64,000 bases of DNA, taken from contig JACCGJ010001885.1 in assembly GCA_013407085.1 (NCBI GenBank), forward strand, positions 1 to 64,000, read 5' to 3'. The position numbers and the translations under genes were made by a program. This document shows positions 45,474-58,404 of the stretch, piece after piece. Source of the DNA: Atriophallophorus winterbourni. Its lineage: Eukaryota > Platyhelminthes > Trematoda > Plagiorchiida > Microphallidae. The first letter of the stretch is position 1, and every line of letters starts with the position of its first letter. The notes under the pieces were generated by a model. The model saw only the letters and a program-made list of their open reading frames with translations, was not told where the DNA came from and searched no databases.

Positions 45474-48307
45474 GTAAGTAGCCTTCATTTGCCAGTAGTG
45501 CGCATTACTTGGAATATTAGATTATACCGAAGAGAATGGATATTTTTTGTGACCCTATATTTAACCGACGTTGTTCAAGATTAATTATCCAACGGCAACA
45601 GGTAATAAACTTGTTTAATATATTAAACTTATCCAGTCATCCGAAGCAAATTTTCCTTTGTATGAACAAGAATATCAATTTCAAACGTGTCATAATATAA
45701 TCTGTAAGTTCATTGTATTGTTTATAAAAGAGCCATTCACATCATTTTTTCTATAAAGCTATTAAAACCTTGTATTGTATTTCTAATATAATAATGAGAA
45801 TAAGAATTTTTCGAAAATTCTCCCACGTGAGGAATGATTTGCTGACTTGCACTGCGATTCATTCTTCACAATAATTAGAAAACATTTAGTGGTTGAAATG
45901 AATAGTTGGAAAAATTTGCGATAATCTTATAGAGCGTATCACATCGTTGGGTTTGATGAAACAACGCAAAAGCCCGTTTTCGCTAATAAGACAGAGTAAT
46001 TTGTCGACTTCTCCTCGAGGACATGCGACTTGACGCTTTGCAAGTTAACTTCCGTTTCCTGACCAGTTGTCGATTCCGTTCCAAATTGAATAAAATTCAC
46101 ACCCGATTATCACTACAAAGATAGCAAATAAGCCAAGAGTTTACTGCGGAATTAAAGACGATAATCTCTTAAGGATGGTTCTGGTAATCACCCAGGATTC
46201 CACAGCAAGTCAATGAGGGTTGTCAACTTAATCCTATTTGCCAGGCGATTTCGTTATTCCATTCACCCAAGTGCTCTTTTTTGGTAAGTTCCATATCCTA
46301 TTAACAAAAAGGCAGTCAAAAAGATTTCTCTATATCGACAAGGAGCTCTACTAGATCATGACAGTCATTAACATATGTGAAAGAAAGTACACAAATTTGG
46401 ACGGATATGGATCACAAATCACAGATAAATAGAGTTAATTGTGTCATATTCCTGTGTATATCGCAAATTGAAATTCAACTAAATGTGAGTGTTAAGCACT
46501 ATATATTATACTATGTATAATCTGATAGGATTTGTCCTTTGTCAAATTAAAAACGGTCGTCAAAATTAAATCAGTTTCTTAAAGCAAAATCTGTCAAGCG
46601 GCTTGCTTGTTTCCACTTAAATTTTCACATTACTTCAACTTAATAATTTAACTTACACAAATAGATTTCCTGGTAAAAATAGACTTCGCAAATTGTAAGA
46701 AACATGAATTGCGAGAAAATTTTAATCAGGCTTACTGGTTTAAAATGTTCTCGAATGACCCACGAACAGTCTCGTTGTTTACGCTCGCCTGGGTGGACAG
46801 TTCGACGGTATTCCGCAAGCTGAGAAACCATGTAGAAATGATAAAAAAATTGTCAAATTGTTAGTCAATATTGGATAAGACTTGCACGACCATCCTTTTC
46901 AAAGAAATATTCCCACACACATGTGGATGGTATTATTCCATGGTCTTGAAGATGCGTGTGCTTCCATTACAAACACTCCATAACCGGCATCGTGGTGTGT
47001 TTCTACTCATCAGGCAGTGATAATACGATCAGGATACGTCGTGTGGTGTGTGATGGGAACGCATGGAGTTGAGAATTTTTCCTTGGGTTTAATCCCATCC
47101 ACGTGTTTAACCATATGTGATTGAAGAGGATTGTAATGCATGCCTTATCCAATAATGGCTTGCGTCTTCATCTTCATTTACCACTTTTTCAAGGCATACA
47201 AATGTGCTCGAACTATCCACGCTTGACGATGACTTGGTGATGATACCATCAAATTGGTCGTCAGGTGTGATTCATGCGAATACGGGAATTTTGTTCAAGA
47301 CCACGGGTTTAAACTAATCCACTTGTGTGTACGCACAATCGATTAACATGTCCACCTTAACCAACAATGGCTTACCCGTCCAAATTTTTTGTCACAAATG
47401 AAGTTTGAATAACAAAGATAAAATAAGATGAATACAACAGGTGAAGTTGACGGAGATATTCAAAATGTGAACATAATTCATTCTCATTTGGATTGTTCCA
47501 AAATTTCGAATTTGCTCCCAATAACCTGACGTTTTTCGATCAAACTAATTTTAGTAGGAAAGAAAAAATCCCATGGGTAATCTATGTTCGTTCTCTTTTG
47601 AGGAATTGTTCAGATAATTTTGTTGACGATATGAACTGAACAGAAAACATTTTTGCGATAGCGTATTAACACTAACCACGAATTAAGTTATTCAAATATC
47701 ATTACCTAAACTTTAATGATGAATGTTCTTTCTTATCCTGGTTCGTAGCCTGTTCAATGGTTAGCTTGAACTTGTATCTTTGATGCTGACTGGGGTAACA
47801 ATGCTTTTTGTGTTTATAAGATTGATGTACTCTTGGAGGATAATTTCAAACCTTGAATTGCAGATGATTGACGACTTTCTCGTATTTCTCATCGTTACGT
47901 ATGGTTGAGGTTGTCAATCACAGATTGCCGTGATCGCAAGCAGACAATATTTTGTGGTTACTCTTTCATGGATAAGTGAACTGATTGTTCTTCCCGTAGC
48001 TGATGGAGGATTTAGAAAAATCAGCTTGTGGTGTAATGGAATATTACGCAGAAAAATCAAATTGACACAGCATTAAAATTTTGAACATTCATTGTTCAAG
48101 CATTGATGCATATATTTGCGTCAATTTCTTTATATTATTTGATGTGATCTTTTGAATAAGATTATCGCCGTTTATTTCATGCATTTAATATAATATAATG
48201 ATAGAATATTCATATATACGTTATATATTATTTTTCACATTTTCATTTAGACCGTAGTCTTGCATTCATTTCTTTGCCATAAATCCTGGAAACATTGATT
48301 CTTCCAG
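45474..48307. other. Inter-exon stretch of the RING gene
   Basis: Apart from the decayed hammerhead sequence near 47.0 kb, no exon was recognised, though phase considerations allow one missing exon here. Confidence 0.35.
46985..47290. repeat. Decayed hammerhead-family sequence
   Basis: CTCATCAGG near 47010, read on the minus strand with its upstream CTGATCGTATTATCACTG, matches the family up to CTGATGAG but the second box is lost. GTCGTGTGGTGTGTGATGGG (47036 on) and GTCGTCAGGTGTGAT (about 47259) resemble the post-cleavage side on the plus strand. Fragments in both orientations are mixed. Confidence 0.4.
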
Positions 48308-48483
48308 TACAACAACAATCTCTCCTCAAGCACTTACCATACCGTGATACATACGAACATAAAGCACAAGCTGCCCTGCAATGTCCTGTGTGTTTTGAGG
48401 AATTCCATGAGACTGAACGATCGCTTACGCTACCCTGTTTCCATATTTTACATGAACGTTGCTGCGTTGAGTGGTTCAAAACG
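48308..48483 (+). CDS. RING-H2 E3 ubiquitin ligase, exon with first six zinc ligands
   Basis: The exon encodes LLKHLP, a typical pre-RING motif, then LQCPVCFEEF and PCFHILHERCCVEWFKT. Spacing is C-x2-C-x14-C-x1-H-x2-H-x2-C, the exact RING-H2 pattern, as in small ligases of the RNF181/RNF126 kind. The donor is ACG|GTAAGT in phase 0. There is an in-frame stop at 48280, so the exon must start after it. The acceptors CTTCCAG (48307) and CCTCAAG (48330) are both possible. The protein would recruit a ubiquitin-loaded E2; its substrate is unknown. Confidence 0.85.
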
Positions 48484-50239
48484 GTAAGTAATTTTTTAAA
48501 AGATCATTGATAACTCAAACTTTATAATTTTTTGATTTATTAGTTGATTACTTCTTGGTATATTCATATTGTTTCCGAAGCATTTGAAGACGACGAGATG
48601 TTTAAGGTTTTATATACGAAATGACTATCCTCGCTGGCAAACACTGTCTTTGAAGCGAGTATTTTCGCTAGTTTGTTTTGAAAGAAACAAAATAAGAATG
48701 AATTATATATGCCTATCCTTCGTTTATTCATTGTTACTCTATATGAGCAAGTATTTGAAATACAGAACGCGAACAGGAATGTGTTTTCAGAATTGCTACA
48801 AATCCATAGCAGAAATAAATATTCGACTACACTCTATGCAAAGGACTTGGCTTGTTCACCAAGCTATTGTTTCATCGAACAATTGCTATAAATGCATAAA
48901 TATTTTAAATGTGTTTGGTGATTACGTCACGTCGATCGAGTCCAAACTGCAAATCGTGTCCTAACATTCATTACGTTTACTCAGGCTTCGAGGACACACG
49001 ATCCAAAATTAATCACGCCGCCCCGGCGTTTCACACCTACTTGTCGTTTATGTTGCGATTAAACATTAAGGTCAAATTTTTTCGAACTCTATTTACCTTC
49101 ACCCACGAATCCCAAAACACAATTAATCAAATGACCTTATTACGCATGTGATAAAGAACAAAACATTAGCCATCTAACAGACACAAAGCACACTAGCACA
49201 ACTCGGTCATCGACATGCATGTACTGGTTCAATCCAAGCCCCCACCAGACCTTGACGGATAGCATATAGTTCGATAGCGGATGAAGCTGTTCATCTCCTC
49301 GTAGTTCTGAGCATGTTGTAGCTCTAACCGGTTGCATGCTATCCTCCCAAATATTAAGGGTTCTCGGTCGATTTGGCGTTTCCTGCTCATGTTTTGTATC
49401 GGAAGTTGGGGAAATCATACGGAAGCTCGTGATTAACACTCGTCGCTAATACACTTCACACCTTCACAAAATTGCAAGCGCTCGAGCAAAATTTCATCAG
49501 TTTGATTTTTGCGGCATTTGTTCGCGACATAATCTCGGTTGTATGCTTCACTGTGAATCAGCTATTCAAAAACACTATCACAAAATATTGCATACCGGGT
49601 AACATAAATCTACCTTGGTTTGAACTCGCACATTTTGATTTATCAATTTTACTCAGTGTTAAAAGTTACGTGCATTAAACAAAGTATACAAACTGATAAA
49701 CAAAGTTACACTTGAATGCCACTGTTACATAGGGTTTGTGCAACGAACCTCGGTGTTCAAACACATAATCATATAGTAATTCTTGCTCAAGTAATCAAGG
49801 CGATCATGTATGACCAACGTAATTTCCGGGGATTTGAGTAACACGTAACAATCCAACACTGCCTATAACGGTAAACATATTTGAGGTTCGATAGACCAAT
49901 TGAACTACTTTTGATAATCTTGAACTTATAGTGGTCTTAGTGTGTAAAACTCGCTATAAACCCGTTTATAATTTAGGCAATGTGCTGGTGTTTCATGTGT
50001 ATACTATTTCGATTAAGGGACATTTGAGCACATCACAGTTAGATTGCATTTGGACTTCTGCATAAGGGTATAGGGGACCAAAACTGGAGGCCTATCAACT
50101 GTGAGCTCTTCGACCCTAAGCTCCCTTCACCACATATGTTGTCGTTGGCAATAAAGATGTACTAATTTATGGTTCCAGATGCTCTCGTTTCACATTGACG
50201 TCTATGTGGTTGTAGGCAACGGTTAGTTAAGACACCGTA
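48484..50239. other. Start of the 10.5-kb RING intron
   Basis: Only the dispersed linker repeat at 49676 was recognised. Confidence 0.4.
49676..49830. repeat. Dispersed copy of the linker of the 28-kb tandem unit
   Basis: It shares AAACAAAGTTA, CACTGTTACATAGGGTTTGT, CGGTGTTCAAACACA and the ending GTAATTTC with 28302-28430. Confidence 0.7.
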
Positions 50240-50665
50240 AACTGCATGCGCTCATTAAGTTTATTGTCGTCGTACTCGGCCGATCTAACGTCTACAGAAT
50301 GGCAAATGGTCGTAATCCGAAAGATCTAATCTATGGTGAGTTGCAATCAGGAAGTCGACCATTGGGCAGATCGCACTTGCGGTACAAAGAATTTTGCAAA
50401 AGAGATATGAAAGCTCTTGGCATTGACCCCGCCAGTTGCTAAAAAAACTTGCTATTGACCGCGCACATTGGAGGCATTGCGAAAAGCGTCGTCTGCATGC
50501 TGGGGAGGAACAGATGCAGGTCTTGACTGCTGAATACAGATCACGCCGCCGGCGTGCAACTGACGCTGATCGAATGAGTACTGCCTATCGTCGCGATCGC
50601 TGCCGGAGAGATCATTCCTCCCAACTAGGACTGTTTAGTCATTTGCAAAGTTATGGAACATGAAA
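50240..50665 (+). pseudogene. RTE-like ORF2 C-terminal end
   Basis: NPKDLIYGELQSGSRPLGRSHLRYKEFCKRDMKALGIDP, then, one frame on, LAIDRAHWRHCEKRRLHAGEEQ and SSQLGLFSHLQSYG match the conserved C-terminal tail of RTE-type proteins. One frameshift near 50443. Confidence 0.8.
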
Positions 50666-50764
50666 ACATTATGTGACTGTGATGTACATCCATGGTCGAA
50701 GAAGGCCAAAATTGTAATGTTAAAATTATTTCTTAGTGTAATTGCTGCTCTAGTTAGAGCAGGC

Positions 50765-50955
50765 TTCATATCAAGCGTACAACCGTCAACGCAATATATT
50801 AGCCAAAAATCTTATAAAGAATCGTGACTGAAAGAAACGTAAAAAAATGCGAACGAATTCCAATACGGCGCTATTAGTGCAAGTTCAAATTGTTCAGTTC
50901 AGTTTGCACAGGACGAATTGTTGCTGAGTCGCCAATCTAGCATTCAAATTTCTTT
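50765..50955 (+). repeat. Dispersed non-coding repeat (inverted copy of 4.3 kb)
   Basis: Reverse complement of 4255-4397, continuing through the GACGAATTG...GGCGATT block into CTAGCATTC. No coding function was seen. Confidence 0.7.
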
Positions 50956-51140
50956 TGGAGATATACCACTCAGCGGCATTACCGACTCCCAATCCCCCTG
51001 TTGGCTGACGCAGATATTTCATTCTGTACGTGTCTGCTACTATTGAAATTCGCTCCATGAATTTATTGGTACCGCTTCGTGTTTTTCATTGAAGAAATTT
51101 CGACACATATCACGGTAAATATTCTACTAGACAACTGTAT

Positions 51141-51226
51141 TGTGGTGCTCACATCCCCAGTACTTACTGTCTCCACCTGATGACGGCAAACAGTCAGAAA
51201 CCTGTTTTGGGGATGTGAGGACCACA
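51141..51226 (+). ncRNA. Hammerhead-like long hairpin, intact catalytic boxes
   Basis: The arms TGTGGTGCTCACATCCCC (51141-51158) and 51209-51226 pair at 17 of 18 positions and enclose CTGATGA (51177-51183), a stem II of GGC/GTC around AAACA, and GAAAC (51197-51201). Compared with the 13.0-kb copy, about 14 bp of the 3' side of stem I is missing, so self-cleavage is doubtful. Confidence 0.6.
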
Positions 51227-51820
51227 AACAATGGTCATTTTGAGCGTCTAGAACACTTGACCACTCTGTGATTCTTTATTGGAACAACTTGGCTCGTCGT
51301 ACTCTGAACTTATAACTTATAACTCAGACACTTTGTATGGTAGAAAAAGCAATAAGCCTTAAAAACCACTGGGTGACGAGGTAAAGAGAGTAAAATATAT
51401 GTAAAAACTGACCAGAATCAATATGGACAGTCACATAACGCATGGTTGGATATGTATTCATCGAGCGTTAAAGCGAAAACCTCGACTGATTCCAAGCGTA
51501 TGATTTGTCGGGCAAGATGCTTTAGGTGAAACAAATTCTGACTGAAAAAAATTCCGAAAAACATTCACTCGAGAATGTGGAATGTTTAAAGCCTTTAAAA
51601 GTCTGCTTGTCCGAGTAAGGTTCTTGGGCTTAAGTAAATGTTGGAGAGGATCATTGTTGGTGTGCAAAATTTTATATACCAGCATAAAGTCACTCCGTAT
51701 TCAGCGTTGGGCAAAATCATGTAAGTCAAGTTTTGAGATTCGCTCTTGGAAAGGTCAGTTGTTTTACTGGAGACCAACATTGTCGCACTATGATAAATCC
51801 TATCACGTATTTCAATATCC

Positions 51821-53036
51821 CCATCGCGCTGAGACTGGACTTTAACGTGGTGCGATGGTTTGTGCACCTCTATGACCCATTGAGCTATGCTAGGTGGTGC
51901 TCTCCGAGCACCTTCAGTGTCACTCATACCAGGAAGGTCAATGGATAGAGGTCAGACGAACACGGTCTCAACCTAACCCGCTGCCTTGTGGGTCAGGCTC
52001 TTTAGCCAAAGACGTTCGTCGAGAACCCTAATTGTTCTCCTGTCTAGGCATGGGCGACCTGGCAGTATCCCAGCCCGCATACAATCATGACCATGATTAT
52101 TACTACGAAACTCAACTCCATAGTGCATCGGCCGTCGTGCACGATAAACAGGGTCGCCTTACCTGCTGCATACAGCAGGGCGGGCAAGCTACTGCTGGCC
52201 CTACTCTTCAAACTCTTCATTACTCAAGGGTAGAGTCTATAAAGCAAAATGCCGGGCTGTGTTACTATATGGGTGCGAAACCTGGATCTTACGTAAAGAA
52301 CACATTCAGCGTCTCCAAGTATTAGACAACCGATGTCTCTGCAGCATTCTAGGAGTTAGCTGTTACAATCGCATACGCACCGATGCTATCCGAAATAAGT
52401 TGTTCGGTAGTAATGTCGATATAGAGAAGCAGATCAACCTGCATAGGTTACGCTGGTTGGGTCACGTTTTACGGATGCCGGACCACCGACTTCCGAAACA
52501 GATTCTTTTTGCGACGCCACATCCTGATTGGCGTAAATCTCGGGGTGGCCAAACCGTCACATGGCATAGGCAGCTAAAAATTCTTACTAGTAACCTTTCC
52601 AAAGTAAGCGCAGCGCGTCTTCCAGGCTGGTGTCCCCGCGATCATATATCGCAATGGTTAGTTACGCTTCAGGATATGTCCCGAAACCGTGTTCAATGGC
52701 GGTCTTGCACTAAGCATCTTCTTGGAGTGTTTGCTTAACCTTGTATGTTGTCAAGCGGGGTGACGAGAAAAGCTTATTATGATGCATGACAGTGAAAGCC
52801 GCAAGGAAGCTGCCGTGCTGATGTCGCTCTACTCGTTCACGAAACTTGTTTGAATGCATGTTCCATTCGAGGTGTAGACACCTCTTCCCAGTTTGTTTGT
52901 GATTACTCTTCTATAGAAGCCGTAGCAATTTAAGTCCCACCCTTCCCCATCTTTTAGGATTTTACTTTTTCATGGTTGTATGGCAGTTAAGCATTCGGTA
53001 CGTGCTACCGGTGTAATGTTGTCTTTGATGATGATG
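51821..53036 (+). mobile_element. RTE-like insertion (1216 bp) with 12-bp TSD and GAT tail
   Basis: Bounded by ATTTCAATATCC at 51809-51820 and 53037-53048. The 3' part (52216-52739) encodes an intact C-terminus from LLYGCETWILRKEHIQRLQV to HLLGVFA and stop, nearly identical to 29.3-29.9 kb but without its stop and frameshift. About 290 bp of 3' UTR follows to the (GAT)n tail. The first 395 bp is a non-coding, GC-richer block, so this is an internally deleted or composite copy. Confidence 0.82.
52036..52090 (+). repeat. SINE-related segment in an RTE-bearing insertion
   Basis: CTGTCTAGGCATGGGCGACCTGGCAGTATCCCAGCCCGC matches the middle of the SINE but has neither SINE end. It may be a module shared with the larger element. 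Confidence 0.5.
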
Positions 53037-53700
53037 ATTTCAATATCCTTCCTCAGTCATGGTGACCAGGCTTGAATTGAATAGTCCATAACAGAAATAT
53101 GTGTGTGTTAATTAACCGGGGTAAGGTTTCTGGCGTGAAACTCCCGAATATCTTCTTCAGCAGACCCAAGATACGGCATGATTTATTATAAAAATTTCGG
53201 TAATGATGTCCGGGTTGAGGTTACACGACATCTACACACCAAGATCCTTTGCGTAGTAGCCCAGACAAGATCTTGCGTTCCAATGATGACACGTGTGGTC
53301 AGAGATTTGCCAGGCCGCATCATTTTATACTTCGCAGGATTAAATGGGCAACTCATTTGTCTGGGACCAACGAAATAAGGTGTACAAATTTCGTTGTATT
53401 GTCATACAGTCTTTAATAGTCCTAGCACGTTTCCATATTTTAATATCATCAGCAAAACAGTATTAAATTACACCCAATATCCTTTACCACGCCATTCATA
53501 TGCACTAAGAACAGAAGAAGCCCAAGCACCGAGCCCCGCGGAACTCCACTTGCGATATTTATTTTTCTAGAGAGGGTGTTGCCAACGTGAACCTGCACGT
53601 GTTTATCAGCGAGATAGCCACTCAACCCATTCAGAAACGTTCCCGTTATTCCATCAACTTTGGCTTTTTGATTAAAATGTCATGGTTAACTCGTTAACTT

Positions 53701-56700
53701 GTTTATGAAAACAAAGTTTGAATATTGAATGTGTCTAGCACGACTAACCTCTTCATTAACATGTGCCAGCATCTTGTTGATGGGGTTACACCTATGTGTT
53801 TGAAACCAAAATCCAAGGATTTTCTGAATTAGCAAATGTGACCTAAATAATTAAAATTTGGTAAGTTTAGTCTCATTCGTTTCTGAATGATATATATAAA
53901 ACCCGATCCGAATGTTTGCTCTCGTATTAATTTAAATATTGTTTGATTTGTGGGATGTTATTGTGAAAATTTAAAAATCGAAAGTTGAGCTATATGCATT
54001 ATAAAAAAATTCGTAGTTGTTGCTGCATCAGAAAGTCTCAGCAAGTCGATTTACTCTGGACATATATGAGAAATTTACCATGCAACCATTCATCACAATT
54101 TATTATTTGTTTTGCCTGCCCCTAATGGTTGATAATAAGAATAATGGCACAGGGGTTCCTGACACACCGATTGGATTGACTGCATTATCTCTGAGCTAAT
54201 TTATTCAGCACCGCTGGTGTCCACCTAGGTGCATTCATTATGTGGTGGACCATGAAATTCACCCGGTAAAGGCCTCGTCAACAGTCAGCGCAGGCAATGT
54301 AACTAAATTATTCAAAATTAAACTTTTGAAACTGAATAAGATTTAATAGACAATCCTTATGAAAGTGGGTTTTGAATAAACGCAACAATGATGTTATTGA
54401 AATAATTTGGAATCCAGTTACACGATTCCAAAACTCACGTCATGAATTTGATAAACATGCACTGATCAGCTAACTGTTGAAGTAACCTCGATTATTTGGT
54501 AGAAATGCACATGAAACCAGTGTCGGGTGCATTCGAACGAGCAAAATGTTAGCTATATTTTGGTTGAATTACAAGGCTATCATTGAAGATTGAAGCAAAA
54601 TGGATGATACTGTCCCCAATATTGCACACGTAACGAACCCACGCATCAACGTAACAATCACGGAAACCCGGCAAACACCGAAGTCATACGTCCCCGCAGC
54701 TTGAACCATTTGGTTTCCGAATCCGGCAGTCAAAAACGTTACATGTAGACAAACTTCACGAAATGCGAACAATCGATCAGTCATCATGTCACACGAATAA
54801 TACAGAACCTGATGTTTCTCACGCTACAGTTCGAAGGCAGCACGAACTCTGGACAATTTACTGCAAAATAGACCAGCAATATAATGAATATAAAATCCTG
54901 TTCCTCGAATCGGTTCATCAGAAACCGTGATTACCACACAACAACAAACAATGTTCACTTAAATTGACCGTACACGGAGGAGTATAGGTGGAAGCGATCT
55001 CGTTAATCGCATGCATGCTAAGAAGTAATCCGGAAAATAACGTATTTACCACATTATTGCTTGGTATGAGATAAATGACACATCCGCTGATCGTGACAAA
55101 TCGTTGACCCCGAAGATCAGATCGATTCTAAATTATGAAAACGTGACTGACGGATGCTACATGTATAGAAATTGTCGAACGAAACCAAACGAAGGGTTAC
55201 CTGTTTTATCAAATGTCCAGCAAATCAACTTGGATAATCGCATGTTGAGATTAGAGCTCTGCGTATCAACGCTCAGAACTCTAAGATTTCTCGTACAGCT
55301 TTTGAAAACTCGGAAAACAGCCTGTACTATCAAACATATAAAATTTATATCGCCGGAGATTATTCTGAACGAAGGTTCAGCTGTTGCAAATGTGCGGAGA
55401 TACTTGAAGAGTGTTCTCTTCATCAAGACGACACCTTTATAAATGCGGTTGTTAACGGCCTTTCTACCCGAAATATCCCTGACACGAAAACATTAAGGAA
55501 GCCCAAGCCACCTGTTCATTTAAATATTCAGCTAAAACTCTTATATTCAAACCGAATGTTTCAGCGTAAAATATTCCAAAAGTGGACACGGTAGCAATTC
55601 GATCTAAGGCAGCCGAAACATCATTCGGCTAGCGCGAGTGACAGGTACACACTGAACAGTCACTTCATTGACTAAATGTGAATTGTAATTGAAACGAATA
55701 CCACCTTACTAGGGGAATTGCTTAAGCACGATATACAAGAATGGCGAATGTTGTGCAGCAGTATGAACTTGAAGCCGGTTAAACAATTATCATTGATATT
55801 GCTAAATCGTAAACCTACTTCATCGAATCTGGGCTAGCCAATACTGCTGGGAGATGGATCTAGATAACCTCTTACTATCCGCTTCTATCTTGCCTGGGGA
55901 GGGTTCAGAGACGCTGCAAGGATCATCGCTGATGGGCCGCGGTATAAAAGCTCCCGAAACGTTTAGCAACAAACCCAAGCAGGGACGATCACAGTTTAAG
56001 CCTTTTGGGAGTCTCAGAAGCTGGCGAAACAAGTAATTAAGCAGTGCAGCGCTATTACGATCAGATGCAATGGAGAGTCTTTAGCGACATACTTGCTCTG
56101 TATGATGTAGCTGTGGTAGGAATGTTTCCACATCCTCAAATCTACGAATTATAAGGGCATCGGTCCTAAGCCAGGTAAAATAACGTTTTTACGCAGAGTT
56201 ATGTTAGATAGAGTCAATACAAGTTGGGAAAATAACCGTATGCTAATACCACGAAAAAATAGATAAGCACATCGAAGCTTCATATAGGACAGTTTGATGC
56301 AACAAAAACTCCCACAGAAACACCACTAAATCAGTCGGTCGCTGGCGTTCCAGAAAAAAATGCAGTCGAACCTGAAGATCACTGTATTATAACAGTACAA
56401 CTCCCTCAAATGCAGACTCGACAGGAGTCAGCTTAACAGGTATTCTGCACTCTGAGGGCTCACTTTCCAACTCCATAACCTTGATGAGAAAAACTAATAT
56501 AAAATTCCTTTACACAAATCTAGAATATCTTGGCGAAAAAATCGGTGAATTGCGCGGTGAAATGTTCACTACACATTATAGTCGTAAACAGAAACGTGGG
56601 TAAAGCTACACCAAACAAATAGTGAGCTAGAATTAACCAGCATGTAGCATATTCGCCATTGCCATTAAACGAAAGGAGGAAAAGTTGCATTGCACTATAA

Positions 56701-58056
56701 CCAAAACCTTCTTTGCGGCGAGTTTATGCAGCCAGACATCGTGTTACTAAGTACACTCTGGTATCCACTTCGGTTAACCAACAATGAAAACTGTATTTCG
56801 GGAGTGGTTTATCACTCGCTGTCTGCACTTGAAATTTACAATTTGGCCCTACTCGACAAAATTCGCATGGTTACTTCCTGATTCAACCGTGGAATTTTAT
56901 TTATGAGTGACTCCAAATTACCGAATATGCAGAGCAATACCATTCACCCAGAACACTCCGCTGAATGAGAATTCAGTGAGATGTAGGACGATATACCTCT
57001 TTATAACCACATTTCATGTAATACCCGATACCGCGAACCGATCTACCTTCAATTGTAGATATTATTTTAACAAGCGATGAATACGAAAAGTCACTTAGAC
57101 GAAATGATCACGTCGTCTTCCAGTTTGACTATCTGTTTCAAGCTGTAAGAACAAAGGATGCCAGTAAACAGTTAGACTTATCAGCATTAAGTCTTTGAAT
57201 GAAGATATTCTAAACACGATTATCTGTGAACGGAAAATCAGCAGCGTATTATAATTCTGGGTGTGGTTACCATCTCAGGAATTCATTCGATTTGAGTAAA
57301 AAGAACTCAAGATAAAATCTCGATTTCAAACTAATTAAGCCGTACTCGTACGAAATGTTGCTTGGCGACAGCATCGGCAGAAACCTTTAACAGAAACCTG
57401 GGAAAATTCCCATTTACAGAGAAACAAATAAATAGATTTGTTATCCAAGACAAGCTGTACTACCAGGATCGAATATTACGAAGATTAAAGATACAATATT
57501 ATGTTTAACGATCAAGCTAAGGTTAAACTAGGAGTTGCGGACGTGAACACTTTAGCTGGACCAACAACAACGGCATCAGAAACTGCTGAAGTATTAGTCA
57601 TTTTTTTACGGACCGCGTGTAAGCTAGTTGACCATTTTTCAAAACATGCCATATGCTGAGCGCCTCACACGCCTGGGTTTGATAACACTTATATAAAGGA
57701 AATTCGAGGCGAGACATGCAATGTTTTAATACTGTTTGCCACCCTGTGCATAGTTATTCCAACTACGAACTGCCAACAAAATCCCAGGATATGGTTATAA
57801 GCTGAATATCCAAAACTCCGAACAGAACTGCTTTAGGTATTTTTATTAAGCACTGTGTGTGTTTTGTTTGGGGTTTGCTACCTACCAATTTGGTAAGCTC
57901 CACTAGTTCAAAAATTGATTATTATATGTGAGCTTTGATTTTGAGCCCACCTGAAGGACAATGCTTTACGCGAAAATGATCGAAATTTTAGTTTAGCTCT
58001 AAGGTAGAATTAAATCCTCATTACTTAAATTGATTACATTGATTAAATCCTCATTT
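53701..58056. other. Middle of the 10.5-kb RING intron
   Basis: Open frames such as 55104-55442 (+) lack recognisable motifs. No repeat family described here was found. Confidence 0.35.
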
Positions 58057-58190
58057 GCACGCATGTCCATCACACACACCACACGGCCTGCCTAGTACTG
58101 TTCGCATTCATCAAGTAGGGGTGGTACGATCAGCATCCGCTGGCCTTGAAACAGTGGAAGGATGGTGAACAAGTTGCGCTTGTAAGTCAT
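58057..58190 (-). mobile_element. Hammerhead-bearing repeat, decayed core
   Basis: On the minus strand it reads GCGCAACTTGTTCACC, CCACTGTTTCAAG, then TTGATGAA (58109-58116) for the first box. The second box is lost, but the post-cleavage GTGTGGTGTGTGTGATGG is kept. Confidence 0.55.
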
Positions 58191-58404
58191 TGTTGGATAT
58201 CCAACATGCTCATAGGTGTAGCCTCATCTACATGTGTTTGGGCACGTGATTGAACAAATTGTATACAATTTGCGCCCAAAATTTACGCAGAAAATGCAAT
58301 TATGTTGTAATTTTGAATAATAATTCCTTTTAAACAAATGTATCTTAATGCAAATAGAATAAAGGACTTTTGATATGAAGATGTTCTGAAAGGCCATAAG
58401 ATAT

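Larger units (their letters stand above)
51410..53700 (-). mobile_element. CR1-like element split by an RTE-bearing insertion
   Basis: The minus-strand upstream half (53700-53049) encodes DGITGTFLNGLSGYLADKHV, ASGVPRGSVLGLLLFL and FADDIKIWK (frame restored). The downstream half (51820-51460) encodes LVYKILHTNNDPLQHLLKPK and RVNVFRNFF. The halves are separated by the insertion at 51821-53036. Same family as the 63.4-63.9 kb remnant. Confidence 0.78.

Noticed and set aside
48569..48964. 131-codon open frame after the RING exon as its continuation
   Set aside because: It lacks the needed CPxC pair and is not joined by a good acceptor; the exon at 59033 fits exactly.
55104..55442. 112-codon open frame in the large RING intron
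   Set aside because: No recognisable domain; the complementary strand is open over nearly the same span, which suggests chance.
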